DNA of 64,000 nt from JANXLS01 sp035308565 (GCA_035308565.1 DATGGK010000184.1:19449-83448), one strand, 5' to 3'. Numbered from the stretch's first letter, positions 10,411-18,745 are shown. The notes: generated by a model not told the origin, from the sequence alone. A program made the numbers and translations.

Positions 10411-10471
10411 CTCGCTCCGATGCCCGCACCTTGTTTCCTTCGTTTCAAGACAATTCGCAAACGTTGCGAAC

Positions 10472-10846
10472 TTACTTCGCCACTTCGATCTTTTCCGCCT
10501 TGATTTCAGGCTTCGCCGCCACAGCCGGCACCGGCGGCGCAACCGTTTCGCCGCGGTACGCCGGAGCCAATTTCGTGATGCCCGCGCCGCGCTTTGTGGC
10601 CGTATCCGGCACACTCTCCAGCGCATATCCGCTGGTTGGAACGGCGACGTATTTGACCGTCCGAGCCTGCACTGACGGTTTTGCCCCGGTATCGACTGTG
10701 GCCGTGGCTGCTACCGTTGCACCCGGCGCAACAATTACCTGAGTAGCGCGCGAATGAACAGCCGGCTTAAGGCTTGAATCCTCGGCAGACGCCTGCACCA
10801 TCACGAGGCCCAGAATCGCGAACAGAAAATGAATCTTGGTAAACAT
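10472..10846 (-). CDS. Small secreted protein, unknown function
   Basis: 124 residues with a clear signal peptide (MFTKIHFLFAILGLVMVQASA). AGGAG lies eight bases before the ATG and a strong terminator follows. The mature part is rich in Ala, Val, Pro, Thr and Lys with no cysteine and no recognisable domain; it looks low-complexity and extended (VAPGATVAATATVDTG). It could be a cell-wall or periplasmic linker-type protein. No family recognised. Confidence 0.65.
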   Translation of the reverse strand: MFTKIHFLFAILGLVMVQASAEDSSLKPAVHSRATQVIVAPGATVAATATVDTGAKPSVQARTVKYVAVPTSGYALESVPDTATKRGAGITKLAPAYRGETVAPPVPAVAAKPEIKAEKIEVAK

Positions 10847-11008
10847 GGTTTTGCTCCTTGGTTTTGTTCCCGGAGAGCGTCAACGCTGTCACGGGATCTT
10901 GCGAACCGTTTCAATTCCGCAAATCGAAATGATTGGCGGCAAATTGGACATTATTGATGGTTGCACGAGCAGTTCGAATCGCAGAGACGCGATCGCAAGG
11001 AGCGGCGA

Positions 11009-11395
11009 TTACAGATTGAGGCGGGATTGTTGCACGAGGATGTCAGGCGGCGGCGCTGGATCGATCGGCCGCGCGTCTACGAAGAAGATGCCCAAATCGA
11101 TTGGATTGGCGTGGCTGGCCGGGACAACCACCGCGCTCATTTCAATGGGCTTGACGCGCAGCGATTCGTCCGCCATGAGATTGCGCGTCGAAGGAATCTG
11201 AACGATCAACGGTTTGCAGCATTCAGGCCGCTCGGAAAATTGAGGCGTCGAGCCGCGCGAAACAACCTGGCACGCCATGCATCCGCCGGGTTCCAAACAG
11301 CACGCGGAGAATTTGACGATGCGCTGCGGAAGCAGCGGTATCGACGCGACGGCGCACGCGGCGATGCTCAGGAAAATCAAGCGTGCGAACTTCAT
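11009..11395 (-). CDS. Small secreted cysteine-containing protein, unknown
   Basis: 128 residues from ATG 11395, preceded by GGAGG. The N-terminus is a signal peptide (MKFARLIFLSIAACAVASIP). The mature part has cysteines in CCLEPGGCMAC and ECCK patterns near the N-terminus and a smooth C-terminal half without cysteine. The CC...C..C cluster could bind metal or form disulfides. It is the second of two adjacent small exported proteins on this strand, with about 160 bases between them, so co-transcription is possible but unproven. Family not recognised. Confidence 0.6.
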   Translation of the reverse strand: MKFARLIFLSIAACAVASIPLLPQRIVKFSACCLEPGGCMACQVVSRGSTPQFSERPECCKPLIVQIPSTRNLMADESLRVKPIEMSAVVVPASHANPIDLGIFFVDARPIDPAPPPDILVQQSRLNL

Positions 11396-11607
11396 TGCGA
11401 CAGCCTCCACACAGTTGTGCGCACGCCCCGTTCCAAATGTTCAAAAGTGTGCAACATTGCGCAAAGCCAAACACATGCGCGGCTTGCGCACCGAATTCGA
11501 ATTCCGCAAATCTGAGATTTTTTTACGATTGAGAAGCGTGACCTCAGCGATGAGAAAATAAGTGCAATAAACCTGGAACCTGAAACCTGGAACGTCGAAC
11601 CGCGCCG

Positions 11608-12498
11608 TTAATGGCTGTCGATAAAAATATGCGCGATCAGCCCAGCCACATCGAAGGCCGCGTCCAAGGCCGTGCTGGGGCGGCTGGTCATCAATGACGG
11701 TGACATCATGCCCGGCATCATTGCGCCCGGCACATTCAGCTTGCGCATGCGTTCGTTGTGCGCGGCCTCTTCCGCTTCGCGCGCGCGCGATTTTTCCAAG
11801 CCGCCGGATTCGATGAACTTCACGATCTGTCCGAGTTCCTGGTTGTCCAGCCAGACGCCGTGCGGTTTGCACGTATCGATAATCACGCCGGAGATGTTTG
11901 CGAAGTTGTGGCGGTTCATCAGGTTTTTGCAGACCGGACACGGCACGTATTTGACTTTGTCGCTCTCGGTCAATTCGAATTTGAGGCGTGCGCGATGGCT
12001 CGCCAAACCTTGCGTCGCAATCGCCTGCGCTTCGCGCTGCTTGCAGATCGCTTCGAACGCATCCACGCCCAGCCACGTCCCCGCGCAGGCGGGGCATTCG
12101 TAGAGCGTGATCGGATTGACGCTGCGGGGCGTGAGCAGACACGCGCAGCGCGGGCATTTCAAGGTTGATGGCGCGATATCAATCGGTTGCGGATTTATTT
12201 TGAGGCCGCATTCGACGCAGAAATTGGCGTCGTTGGGCAGGCGGCAATAACAGGCGGGGCACATCAGGCCCCAGCCCTTGTCGGCGGCGGAAAAGCGCGA
12301 GCCGCAAAACGCGCAAACCTCGCCGCTCGAATCGCGCGACGCCCCGCAACTCGCACAGCGGACCACGCGCGCATCCTGAACGCGCGGCTGAGCGACAAGC
12401 ACCAACGCGCCGCAGCGGCAGTGAATGCTCTCGCCGGGATTCTTTCCAGTGACGTCGTACTGCGCGAGGCAATGGCTGCATTGAGCGAGGATGCGCAT
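11608..12498 (-). CDS. Multi zinc-ribbon protein with zf-TFIIB-like repeats
   Basis: 296 residues from ATG 12498, with CGGAG upstream. Five cysteine-rich ribbons appear in order: CSHC...CRC near 7-30, CASC...CAFC near 48-65, CPAC...CVEC near 79-97, then two zf-TFIIB-like units. In the first of these CPRC is followed by YECPACAGTWLG; in the second CPVC...NFANISGVIIDTC is followed by HGVWLDNQEL. The zf-TFIIB unit is found in small bacterial proteins of unknown role. The C-terminal quarter is methionine-rich (PGAMMPGMMSP), then ends in a hydrophobic helix. It could be a nucleic-acid-binding or metal-handling protein; no enzyme motif is visible. Confidence 0.75.
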   Translation of the reverse strand: MRILAQCSHCLAQYDVTGKNPGESIHCRCGALVLVAQPRVQDARVVRCASCGASRDSSGEVCAFCGSRFSAADKGWGLMCPACYCRLPNDANFCVECGLKINPQPIDIAPSTLKCPRCACLLTPRSVNPITLYECPACAGTWLGVDAFEAICKQREAQAIATQGLASHRARLKFELTESDKVKYVPCPVCKNLMNRHNFANISGVIIDTCKPHGVWLDNQELGQIVKFIESGGLEKSRAREAEEAAHNERMRKLNVPGAMMPGMMSPSLMTSRPSTALDAAFDVAGLIAHIFIDSH

Positions 12499-12581
12499 GG
12501 AAACTCCGGAAGGGAGGAGGGAGGGGGAAGGAGGGAGGAGATTGCGCATTCTCCTCCCTCCTCCCGCCTCCCTTCATCCGC

Positions 12582-13811
12582 TCACCGTTTCTTCGCGTAC
12601 TTGTTCTCTACATAATCGTCCAGCAATTTGCGGAACTGCACGGCCAAATCGGCGGGCGTGCCGTGGAGCGTCGTGAAATTCTTCCCGTCGATGTACACAG
12701 GGCAATGCGGCTCTTCACCGGTGCCCGGCAGACTGATCCCGATGTTCGCCGCTTTCGATTCGCCCGGCCCGTTGACCACGCAGCCCATCACGGCCAGCGT
12801 CATCGTCTCGACGCCATCGTATTTTTTCTTCCACGACGGCATCTGGTCGCGCAGATAACCTTGAACCTGTTCGGCCAATTCCTGGAACGTGGTGCTGGTC
12901 GTGCGCCCGCAGCCGGGACACGCCGTCACCGACGGCGCGAACGAGCGCAGGCCCAGCGATTGGAGCAGTTCGCACGCGGCGTAGACTTCCTGGCGGCGGT
13001 CGCCGCCGGGCGTGGGCGTGAGCGAGACGCGGATTGTGTCGCCGATGCCTTCGGCGAGCAGAATGCCCATCGCCGCGGAGGACCAGACGTGGCCCTTCAA
13101 CCCCATTCCCGCTTCGGTCAATCCGAGATGCAGCGGCTGCGTCGTTTTTTTCGCAAGGTCGCGGTAGAGTTGGATCAAATGCACGGGTTTTGAAATCTTG
13201 CAGGAGATGATGATCTGGTCTTTGCGCAAGCCGCATTCAAGCGCCAATTCGGTGCTTTGCAGCGCGCTGATCACCATGCATTCGTTGATGATTTCGTCGG
13301 CGTCCTTGCCCAAATCCTTGTCGGTGTTCTCCTGCATTTTGTCCATGACCAGCTCTTGATTCAGCGAGCCGGCGTTGACGCCGATGCGGACGGGCTTGTT
13401 GTTGTCCCTGGCGATTTTGCAGATGGTCGAAAACTGAATGTCGCGAGCCTTGCCGCGGCCGACGTTGCCGGGATTGATGCGGTACTTCGCGAGTGCCACG
13501 GCGCAGTCGGGAAAATCGGTGAGCAGCTTGTGGCCGTTGTAATGAAAGTCGCCGATGATGGGCACGTCGATGCCCGCGTCGTTGACGCGCTGCTTGATTT
13601 CGGCGACTTTCTTCGCCGCTTCGGGCAAATTGACGGTGATGCGCACCAATTCCGACCCGGCGTTGGCCAGTTCGATGATCTGCTGCGCGGTGCCGGGCGC
13701 GTCGGCGGTGTCGGTGTTGGTCATGGACTGCACGACGACCGGCGCATCGCCGCCGACCTTGATGCGGCCGACGGGAACCTGGATTGTTTTATAGCGCGGA
13801 ACTAAAACCAT
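12582..13811 (-). CDS. ispG: 4-hydroxy-3-methylbut-2-enyl diphosphate synthase (flavodoxin/ferredoxin)
   Basis: 409 residues. IspG (GcpE) converts 2-C-methyl-D-erythritol 2,4-cyclodiphosphate to HMBPP in the MEP pathway using a 4Fe-4S cluster. The cluster ligands are visible as C298-P-G-C301 and C344 with E351 (MGCVVNGPGE). The TIM-barrel half starts with VQSMTNTDT and contains GDFHYNGH and RINPGNVG. The ATG at 13811 is preferred over an upstream TTG because a -10 box lies just upstream of that TTG. The product supplies isoprenoid units and links in theme, not in operon, to the isoprenoid-alcohol kinase fusion at 8808. metK precedes it on the same strand, but a palindrome and a terminator separate them. 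Confidence 0.96.
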   Translation of the reverse strand: MVLVPRYKTIQVPVGRIKVGGDAPVVVQSMTNTDTADAPGTAQQIIELANAGSELVRITVNLPEAAKKVAEIKQRVNDAGIDVPIIGDFHYNGHKLLTDFPDCAVALAKYRINPGNVGRGKARDIQFSTICKIARDNNKPVRIGVNAGSLNQELVMDKMQENTDKDLGKDADEIINECMVISALQSTELALECGLRKDQIIISCKISKPVHLIQLYRDLAKKTTQPLHLGLTEAGMGLKGHVWSSAAMGILLAEGIGDTIRVSLTPTPGGDRRQEVYAACELLQSLGLRSFAPSVTACPGCGRTTSTTFQELAEQVQGYLRDQMPSWKKKYDGVETMTLAVMGCVVNGPGESKAANIGISLPGTGEEPHCPVYIDGKNFTTLHGTPADLAVQFRKLLDDYVENKYAKKR

Positions 13812-13849
13812 GGGGCGAATGTCCTCAATTTTCGAATTCAACGATTGAA

Positions 13850-13879
13850 ATTATAGTCGATGGAGGGGGTGTTTGTCAT
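13850..13879 (-). promoter_or_regulatory. Candidate ispG promoter
   Basis: On the minus strand ATGACA (13879-13874), an 18-base spacer and TATAAT (13855-13850). Transcription would begin near 13843, giving a leader of about 30 bases to the ATG at 13811. Confidence 0.5.
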
Positions 13880-13907
13880 TCAAAAAGGGCGCCGTTCCCG
13901 TCTCCTG

Positions 13908-14106
13908 GGTGCATCACCGGACTTGCGGTGACGTATTCCCTCTCCCCTTGGGGGAGGGGGCCGACGAGCGTACTCGCTCGCGGGGTGAGGGGTAAAGCGT
14001 GCGGATGGTGTTGAGTGCCGAATTCCCCTCACCCCGCGCATGAGTACATGCGTCGGCCCTCTCCCGGAGGGAGAGGGGAATGCACCACAAGTCCGATAAT
14101 GCACCA
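13908..14106. repeat. 200-bp imperfect palindrome with CCCTCTCCCC/GGGGTGAGGGG arms
   Basis: The left half contains GGACTTGCGGTG, then CCCTCTCCCCTTGGGGGAGGGGG, a GCGTACTCGC-type hairpin and GCGGGGTGAGGGG. The right half is the same order inverted (GTGGTGCATTCCCCTCTCC reversed). It fills most of the ispG-metK spacer. Single-unit relatives are at 36150-36187 and 43073-43110. Confidence 0.75.
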
Positions 14107-14114
14107 CAAAATAA

Positions 14115-14144
14115 CGCGGGCCTGGCTTCCCAGCCAGACCCGCG
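14115..14144 (-). terminator. Intrinsic terminator of metK
   Basis: Stem CGCGGGTCTGGCT / AGCCAGGCCCGCG with a four-base loop, followed on the minus strand by TTATTTTG, about 35 bases after the metK stop. Confidence 0.7.
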
Positions 14145-14177
14145 CTTTACTGACCCCTGACCCCTGACTCCTGACCC

Positions 14178-15347
14178 CTATTTCTTCGCCGCCTTCCGCA
14201 ACGCCTCCGCCTTGTCCGTCTTCTCCCACGTGAAGTTGGGCAGTTCGCGGCCGAAGTGGCCGTTGCGCGCCGTTTCGCGATAGATCGGGCGGCGCAGATT
14301 CAGCGATTCGATGATCGCGCGCGGGCGGAAATCGAAAAATTCGCGCACCAATCCGGCGAGCGTCTCGTCGCCGATTTTGCCCGTGCCGCGCGTTTCGACC
14401 AGCACGCTTACCGGTTGCGCCACGCCGATCGCGTACGCGACCTGCACCTGCGCTTCGGTGGCCAGTTCGGACGCGACGATGTTCTTCGCCACGTAGCGCG
14501 CGAAGTACGCCGCGCTACGGTCCACTTTCGTTGGGTCTTTGCCAGAGAATGCTCCGCCGCCGTGCGGGGCGTAGCCGCCATAGGTATCCACGATAATTTT
14601 GCGGCCGGTCAAACCGCAATCGCCGTGCGGCCCGCCGACTTCGAAGCGGCCCGTCGGATTCACGTGGTAAATGGTTTTGTTGTCGAGGAGATTGGCGGGG
14701 ATGACCTTTTTGCAGATCTTTTCAATCACGTCTTTCTTCAACTGGTCCTGCTTGTCGTTCATTTCGGGCGTATGCTGCAAACTCACGACCACCGTATGCA
14801 CGCGCACCGGATTTCGGCCATCGTATTCAACGGTGACCTGGCATTTGCCATCGGGGCGCAGGTAGGCCAGCTCGCCGCTGCGGCGGATGTCGAACGATTT
14901 CTCGCTGATCAAATGCGAGAGATGAATCGGCAGCGGCATCAGCGTTTTGGTGTCGCGGTTGGCGTAGCCGAACATCATGCCCTGGTCGCCGGCGCCCATC
15001 TCTTTGCCGTGCGCCGCGTCTTCATCCACACCGCGCGCGATGTCCGGGCTTTGGCGGTCCAGCGAGACCATCACCGCGCAACTGTCGGCGTCGAAGCCGC
15101 TGCGCGGATCGACATAGCCGATGTCGCGCACAACTTCGCGGACCACGTCGGGAATGTGAACATACGTTTTGGTGGTGACTTCGCCGGCGATGATCGCCAC
15201 ACCGGTGGTGACCATGGTTTCGCACGCCACGCGCGAAACGGGATCGTCGGCCAGCATGGCATCGAGCACGGCGTCGGAAATCTGGTCGGCGACTTTGTCG
15301 GGATGCCCCGGAAATACGGACTCGGACGTGAACAGCGTATTGGCCAT
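14178..15347 (-). CDS. metK: S-adenosylmethionine synthetase
   Basis: 389 residues. It makes SAM from methionine and ATP. The signature segments are all present: SESVFPGHPDKVADQISDAV at the N-terminus with the ATP-binding His and the Mg-binding Asp, the hexapeptide-like GAGDQGMMFGY near 120, and the glycine-rich GGGAFSGKDPTKVDRS near 270, the P-loop-like phosphate-binding segment. ATG 15347 follows AGGAG at a good distance; the longer frame to 15410 has no such site. The gene has its own promoter and terminator and a roughly 120-base leader, so it is probably monocistronic and may be controlled in the leader. Confidence 0.97.
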   Translation of the reverse strand: MANTLFTSESVFPGHPDKVADQISDAVLDAMLADDPVSRVACETMVTTGVAIIAGEVTTKTYVHIPDVVREVVRDIGYVDPRSGFDADSCAVMVSLDRQSPDIARGVDEDAAHGKEMGAGDQGMMFGYANRDTKTLMPLPIHLSHLISEKSFDIRRSGELAYLRPDGKCQVTVEYDGRNPVRVHTVVVSLQHTPEMNDKQDQLKKDVIEKICKKVIPANLLDNKTIYHVNPTGRFEVGGPHGDCGLTGRKIIVDTYGGYAPHGGGAFSGKDPTKVDRSAAYFARYVAKNIVASELATEAQVQVAYAIGVAQPVSVLVETRGTGKIGDETLAGLVREFFDFRPRAIIESLNLRRPIYRETARNGHFGRELPNFTWEKTDKAEALRKAAKK

Positions 15348-15470
15348 TGCAAAAACTCCTATCGGACTTCTGTACGGGCGGCGCAGCGCTTGAGGCATGC
15401 ATTCCGCCAAAGGAGAAAAAAGAGCGACCCGCGGGGATCTCCCCCATCCGAGCAGGCATACGTCAAAAGG
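15348..15470 (-). promoter_or_regulatory. Long structured 5' leader of metK, possible attenuator or riboswitch
   Basis: Between the predicted start site (about 15470) and the ATG lies a roughly 120-base leader. It has a GGGGAGATCCCC hairpin, then GCGGGTCGC and a T-rich run (TCTTTTTTCTCC), then a second GC-rich region before the ribosome site. It does not match the SAM-I, SAM-II or SAH riboswitch cores that I know. Confidence 0.35.
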
Positions 15471-15476
15471 ATCAGT

Positions 15477-15504
15477 AGTATAGCTTTAATGGGCGGGGGT
15501 TCAA
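15477..15504 (-). promoter_or_regulatory. metK promoter
   Basis: Minus strand: TTGAAC (15504-15499), a 16-base spacer, TATACT (15482-15477). Strong match to a housekeeping sigma promoter. Confidence 0.7.
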
Positions 15505-15560
15505 AGTAAAAGGCGGGTGATGAATCGAATTTGGCACACTGGGCCGATCGCCAATAGATC

Positions 15561-15590
15561 GTATAGGGCCTATATGACCTATAGGGCCTA
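15561..15590. repeat. ATAGGCC-type dispersed repeat, copy 1
   Basis: GTATAGGGCCTATATGACCT followed by ATAGGGCCTA: alternating TATAGG/CCTATA words that are self-complementary. Similar patches occur at 30705-30740, 34398-34446, 46637-46652 and 47884-47920. Confidence 0.65.
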
Positions 15591-15671
15591 ATTATTCAAA
15601 TTGCCCCCGGCATGCTTGTCTTTCTCCGACATCGTGTTTATCATCCACAGGTGGCTTGAGGCGAATGAATC

Positions 15672-15893
15672 GTGCTCCTCATCATTCTCATTTTATTCCT
15701 CATCTGTGGGCACGGCATCGTACGGTTTCTTGCAATTCTAATCCTTGCGTTCCTTTTTTTGGGTCATCGATTACCCGGAATCTACAGCGGCGGCGGACCT
15801 GGTGGCTCGCCCATCACATGGAATGAGTTCGGCAAGCTCTCGCAAAAGAAAATCCGCCGGCCCGAACCGCCGGAACATTTTCCACACGAATAA
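15672..15893 (+). CDS. TatA-like small membrane protein, first of four
   Basis: 73 residues from GTG 15672, with GAGG upstream. A hydrophobic N-terminal helix ends in LAFLFLGHRLPGIY, matching the TatA/Hcf106 hinge motif F-G-x-x-x-L-P. The amphipathic helix expected after the hinge is missing; instead there is a glycine-rich loop (SGGGPGGS) and a basic tail. It may be a degenerate TatA paralogue. It ends six bases before the next gene, so the two are translated together. No tatC is present in the window. Confidence 0.6.
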   Translation: MLLIILILFLICGHGIVRFLAILILAFLFLGHRLPGIYSGGGPGGSPITWNEFGKLSQKKIRRPEPPEHFPHE

Positions 15894-15899
15894 AGCGCC

Positions 15900-16124
15900 A
15901 TGCACATCCTCGCCAGCCTCGAAATCTTCTTCGGCCCCCTCGGCCCCATCGTGATACTCGTGATCGCGCTGCTCTTCTTCGGCCATCGCATCCCGCATCT
16001 CTTCGGGCACAAAAAGGACGCACAGCAGCCTTCGCCGCCCGTTGACCCGGCGAAATTGAGCGCGCCCGACAAGCAAATCGCCAATCCGCCAGCGCCGGTG
16101 CAATCGCCACCGCAAAAAAAGTGA
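15900..16124 (+). CDS. TatA-like small membrane protein, second of four
   Basis: 74 residues. A single N-terminal helix (PIVILVIALLFFGHRIPHLFGHKK) carries the TatA hinge form F-F-G-H-x-I-P. The following region is short, proline- and lysine-rich (PPVDPAKLSAPDK, SPPQKK) and does not look strongly amphipathic. Six bases separate it from the preceding paralogue. It ends about 190 bases before the next one, which has its own promoter. Confidence 0.65.
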   Translation: MHILASLEIFFGPLGPIVILVIALLFFGHRIPHLFGHKKDAQQPSPPVDPAKLSAPDKQIANPPAPVQSPPQKK

Positions 16125-16211
16125 CGATGGCGTCATTTTTTGCAGGAATTTTAGCTTCGTACACGTCACTCATCGGGAATCTGGCCGCTCCATTTTCCCT
16201 TCGCTTTCTTT

Positions 16212-16239
16212 TTGAATACCGCCTGTCGCGGGGTATAGT
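16212..16239 (+). promoter_or_regulatory. Promoter before the canonical tatA-like gene
   Basis: TTGAAT at 16212-16217, a 16-base spacer, TATAGT at 16234-16239; predicted start near 16246, giving a leader of about 70 bases. Confidence 0.65.
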
Positions 16240-16317
16240 GGGGTTACATGCTGGTCTTGTGTCATTCCGTTCTTAGGGCGTGAGCGGGTCCCGCGGAGTT
16301 AGAAAAGGAGAATCGTC

Positions 16318-16545
16318 ATGTTTATACCCGTCATGGCCAATCTATTCGAAAGCCCGTGGGGCCTGCTTATTATCCTGCTCCTCGCGTTCCTCTTCTTCGG
16401 ACACAAACTCCCGCAGATCGCCCGCGGACTGGGTTCAAGCGTTTCGGAATTCAAGAAGGGTATTAAAGAAGGCGAAGACGAAGCCAAGAAAGATGGCGAA
16501 ACGCCCGACAAGACCGAAGAAAAGAAAGACGTCGAAAAGAAGTAA
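16318..16545 (+). CDS. tatA: Twin-arginine translocase TatA/E family protein
   Basis: 75 residues with AGGAG upstream. This is the most canonical of the set: a membrane helix (WGLLIILLLAFLFFG), hinge FFGHKLPQ, then an amphipathic helix ARGLGSSVSEFKKGIKEG and an acidic/basic tail. TatA oligomers form the passage through which folded Tat substrates cross the inner membrane. Two Tat-type substrates are in the window (31796-33121 and 49603-50934). TatC must be encoded elsewhere. An alternative start at residue 6 (MANLFES) is possible, but the ribosome site favours 16318. Confidence 0.88.
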   Translation: MFIPVMANLFESPWGLLIILLLAFLFFGHKLPQIARGLGSSVSEFKKGIKEGEDEAKKDGETPDKTEEKKDVEKK

Positions 16546-16620
16546 CGGCGCGCCATTGGGACTTCCGTTTTAACAAGTCGCCCCGCTTCATGCCGGAGCG
16601 ATTTTTCAGGCCGGCTTTCA

Positions 16621-17214
16621 GTGTCCAACTTAGCCATGTTCCTCACCCTCGCCAACATTTTCAACCTACTGGATGGCACGCACTTGATTGTGCTGTGCAT
16701 CTTCGGGCTGCTGCTCTTCGGTAAAGACCTCCCCATCATCGCGCGCAAAGTAGCCAAAGAATACTTCCGCTACAAGCGCATGATCAACGACGCCACTTCC
16801 GACATCCGCCGCGAAATGGATAATGCCGCTGATCAGATCGAAGAAGAGAAGCGCAAGATCATCAGCGATCTCGATAAAGAGAATGAAGCCTCCAACGGCG
16901 CGGCCAGTTCGAACGGGTCCAGCGATTACAATCCGGGCGGAAGTTCCAACGGCGAGAATTCCGAAAGCAACGGCAGCGAAAACGGCTCGCCCGATTATCC
17001 CTACGGCGACACGCCGCCCGACGCTCCGCAATCGCGCCTCGTCCAGACTCCGGCAAAACCCATCGCCGACCCGCTCGCGCTCGACGTGCCAGTCCCGTCC
17101 GCCACGACGCAACGCGCCACCGAAGCGGTTAAAACGCCAGTAGCGTCCGTCGCGCAGCTCGACACCTTCCAAAAAAGCGTGCCGCCGCCGTCCAGAATCC
17201 CGCCGCCGCTTTAA
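16621..17214 (+). CDS. TatA/TatB-like protein with long acidic-Ser/Asn tail
   Basis: 197 residues from GTG 16621. An N-terminal helix (GTHLIVLCIFGLLLFG) with hinge FGKDLPIIARKVAKEY is followed by a longer amphipathic and coiled-coil helix to about residue 90, as in TatB. After that comes a low-complexity tail rich in Ser, Asn, Gly (SSNGSSDYNPGGSSNGENSE) and then Pro/Thr/Val. The long first helix suggests TatB more than TatA; the glycine/asparagine tail is unusual for either. It lies 75 bases after the canonical tatA. Confidence 0.72.
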   Translation: MSNLAMFLTLANIFNLLDGTHLIVLCIFGLLLFGKDLPIIARKVAKEYFRYKRMINDATSDIRREMDNAADQIEEEKRKIISDLDKENEASNGAASSNGSSDYNPGGSSNGENSESNGSENGSPDYPYGDTPPDAPQSRLVQTPAKPIADPLALDVPVPSATTQRATEAVKTPVASVAQLDTFQKSVPPPSRIPPPL

Positions 17215-17278
17215 ACGCTTTCGAACAACGAATGGCATGAATTGTTTATTGGGTGGCCCACCCACTGCACCCCGATTG

Positions 17279-18745
17279 CTATTTCTTCTTCGGTTTATTC
17301 CCGGCTTTGTAGGCGTTGATCGCTTCGCGGTAAATCGGTCCATAGAATTTATCTTTCGGCACACAGCCGCTAGGATACTGGCCGTACTCGTTTCCTTTTG
17401 CGCGCATCAGCGCGGTGCAGCTTGAGACGGCGATGCAGGCTTGCTCGTTGCGGATTTTTCCGGTGGCGGCGATGTCTTTCACGAAATCCGGATAGGCGAA
17501 CGCGCCGCGGCCCACGCCCACCATCGAGATGCGGCCCTTCTTCACGTTCGCCGCGCCGCACTCCAGGAACAAATGTTGCAGCCACGAATAGCCGGTGCCG
17601 ATCATCGGTAATTCCGGAAATTCGCGCTGCATTTCGCCGGCGAGTTTGAAATGGCGCGCGACGCCCAGCAGCGGATGTTCGGGCGATTCGTAACCGTCCA
17701 GCGGCGGTTTTTCGAAGGGGCGGCCGAAGTGCATGTTGTTGTACGGATTGCCCATCGAGACGTTGATCAGGCACACGCCCAACGATTTGAGCAGCGCGAC
17801 CAGTTGCTTGGGCTCCGTCAAATCCGGCGTCTCCGGATGATTCGGATCGACGCCGAAGGACCACTTATAAGGGGTGGTGAACGGGCGCGGAGTGCCGCGG
17901 CCGCCGGCGCCTTTCGTGTAGGGCACAAAATCGCAGACATTAATGCGCGAGGCTATCACTATGTCCTTGCTGACTTCGTCGCGAATGCGCGTGACGATGT
18001 TGCGCACCAGCCGCGTGCGATTTTCGAACGATCCGCCGTACGGGCCGGGACGTTCGTTCGCGGCGAGCAATTCGTTGAGCAAATAGCGGTGGCATTGCTT
18101 GAGGTCGATAAAATCGAAACCGAGTTTCACGGCCAGTTTCGCGGCGGCGATGTAGGCGTCTTCGGCGCGCTTGAGTTCATCGTCGCTGAGCACTGGATAA
18201 TCCGGCGGCATCGGAATTTTTCCATCGCCGCTTGGATTGGGAACAAGCGTGGCCGGATCGAGCGACGGGTCGTGCATGGCAATCAGCGGGCGTTGATGGC
18301 TGTAGCGGCCGGAGTGAGTCAACTGGCAGCCGACGAGCAGATCGCCGCACGCTCGCGCACCCCACTGGTCCCGGTGTTCGCGCTTGAGTTCGTCGAGCAG
18401 CAGCGCGAGATCGCTCAGCGAGCCTTCGTGAATCCAAAGCTGCCGCGCGTTGGCGCGGGCTTCGTCGAGAATCGCGACGGCTTCGCCCCAGATCAATTTG
18501 CAGCCGCCGTTGCCGAAGCGTTTCCAGCGGCGAAATGTCAATTCGCCGGGGCGGCCGTCGAGTTCGCCGTCGCAACCTTCCATGGGATGAATGGCGAGGC
18601 GGTTGCCCACTTTGCGCCCGCCGATTTCGATCGGCTGCAAAAGGCACGAGAGATCGGAATCGACTTCGACGACGCCGCCGACGCCCAGCGCGATTGCGGC
18701 GGCGCGGAGGTCAGCAGGTGTTTTATAATCGAACCACTTTGGCAC
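17279..18745 (-). CDS. Old Yellow Enzyme family NADH:flavin oxidoreductase
   Basis: 488 residues from GTG 18745, preceded by AGGAG. An FMN-binding TIM barrel of the OYE/2,4-dienoyl-CoA reductase type: RLAIHPMEGCDGELDGRP near the N-terminus, CQLTHSGRYSH for substrate and FMN contacts, FDFIDLKQCHRYLLNELL, and GGSFENRTRLVRNIV. The C-terminus is GRGAFAYPDF followed by CIAVSSCTALMR, without the long FAD/NADPH-binding extension of dienoyl-CoA reductases. The cysteines in that tail (CIAVSSC) may bind an Fe-S cluster, but the usual four-Cys pattern is not complete. Substrate unknown; probably reduces an activated alkene. Confidence 0.85.
   Translation of the reverse strand: MPKWFDYKTPADLRAAAIALGVGGVVEVDSDLSCLLQPIEIGGRKVGNRLAIHPMEGCDGELDGRPGELTFRRWKRFGNGGCKLIWGEAVAILDEARANARQLWIHEGSLSDLALLLDELKREHRDQWGARACGDLLVGCQLTHSGRYSHQRPLIAMHDPSLDPATLVPNPSGDGKIPMPPDYPVLSDDELKRAEDAYIAAAKLAVKLGFDFIDLKQCHRYLLNELLAANERPGPYGGSFENRTRLVRNIVTRIRDEVSKDIVIASRINVCDFVPYTKGAGGRGTPRPFTTPYKWSFGVDPNHPETPDLTEPKQLVALLKSLGVCLINVSMGNPYNNMHFGRPFEKPPLDGYESPEHPLLGVARHFKLAGEMQREFPELPMIGTGYSWLQHLFLECGAANVKKGRISMVGVGRGAFAYPDFVKDIAATGKIRNEQACIAVSSCTALMRAKGNEYGQYPSGCVPKDKFYGPIYREAINAYKAGNKPKKK

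Noticed and set aside
15348..15470. Known SAM-I, SAM-II or SAH riboswitch before metK
   Set aside because: I could not find the conserved cores of these classes; kept only as a structured leader.
14256..15509. 417-residue plus-strand open frame
   Set aside because: Antisense to metK, which has clear protein homology.
17251..17263. GGGTGG/CCACCC hairpin as terminator between the Tat-like and OYE genes
   Set aside because: Loop too small and no T run.
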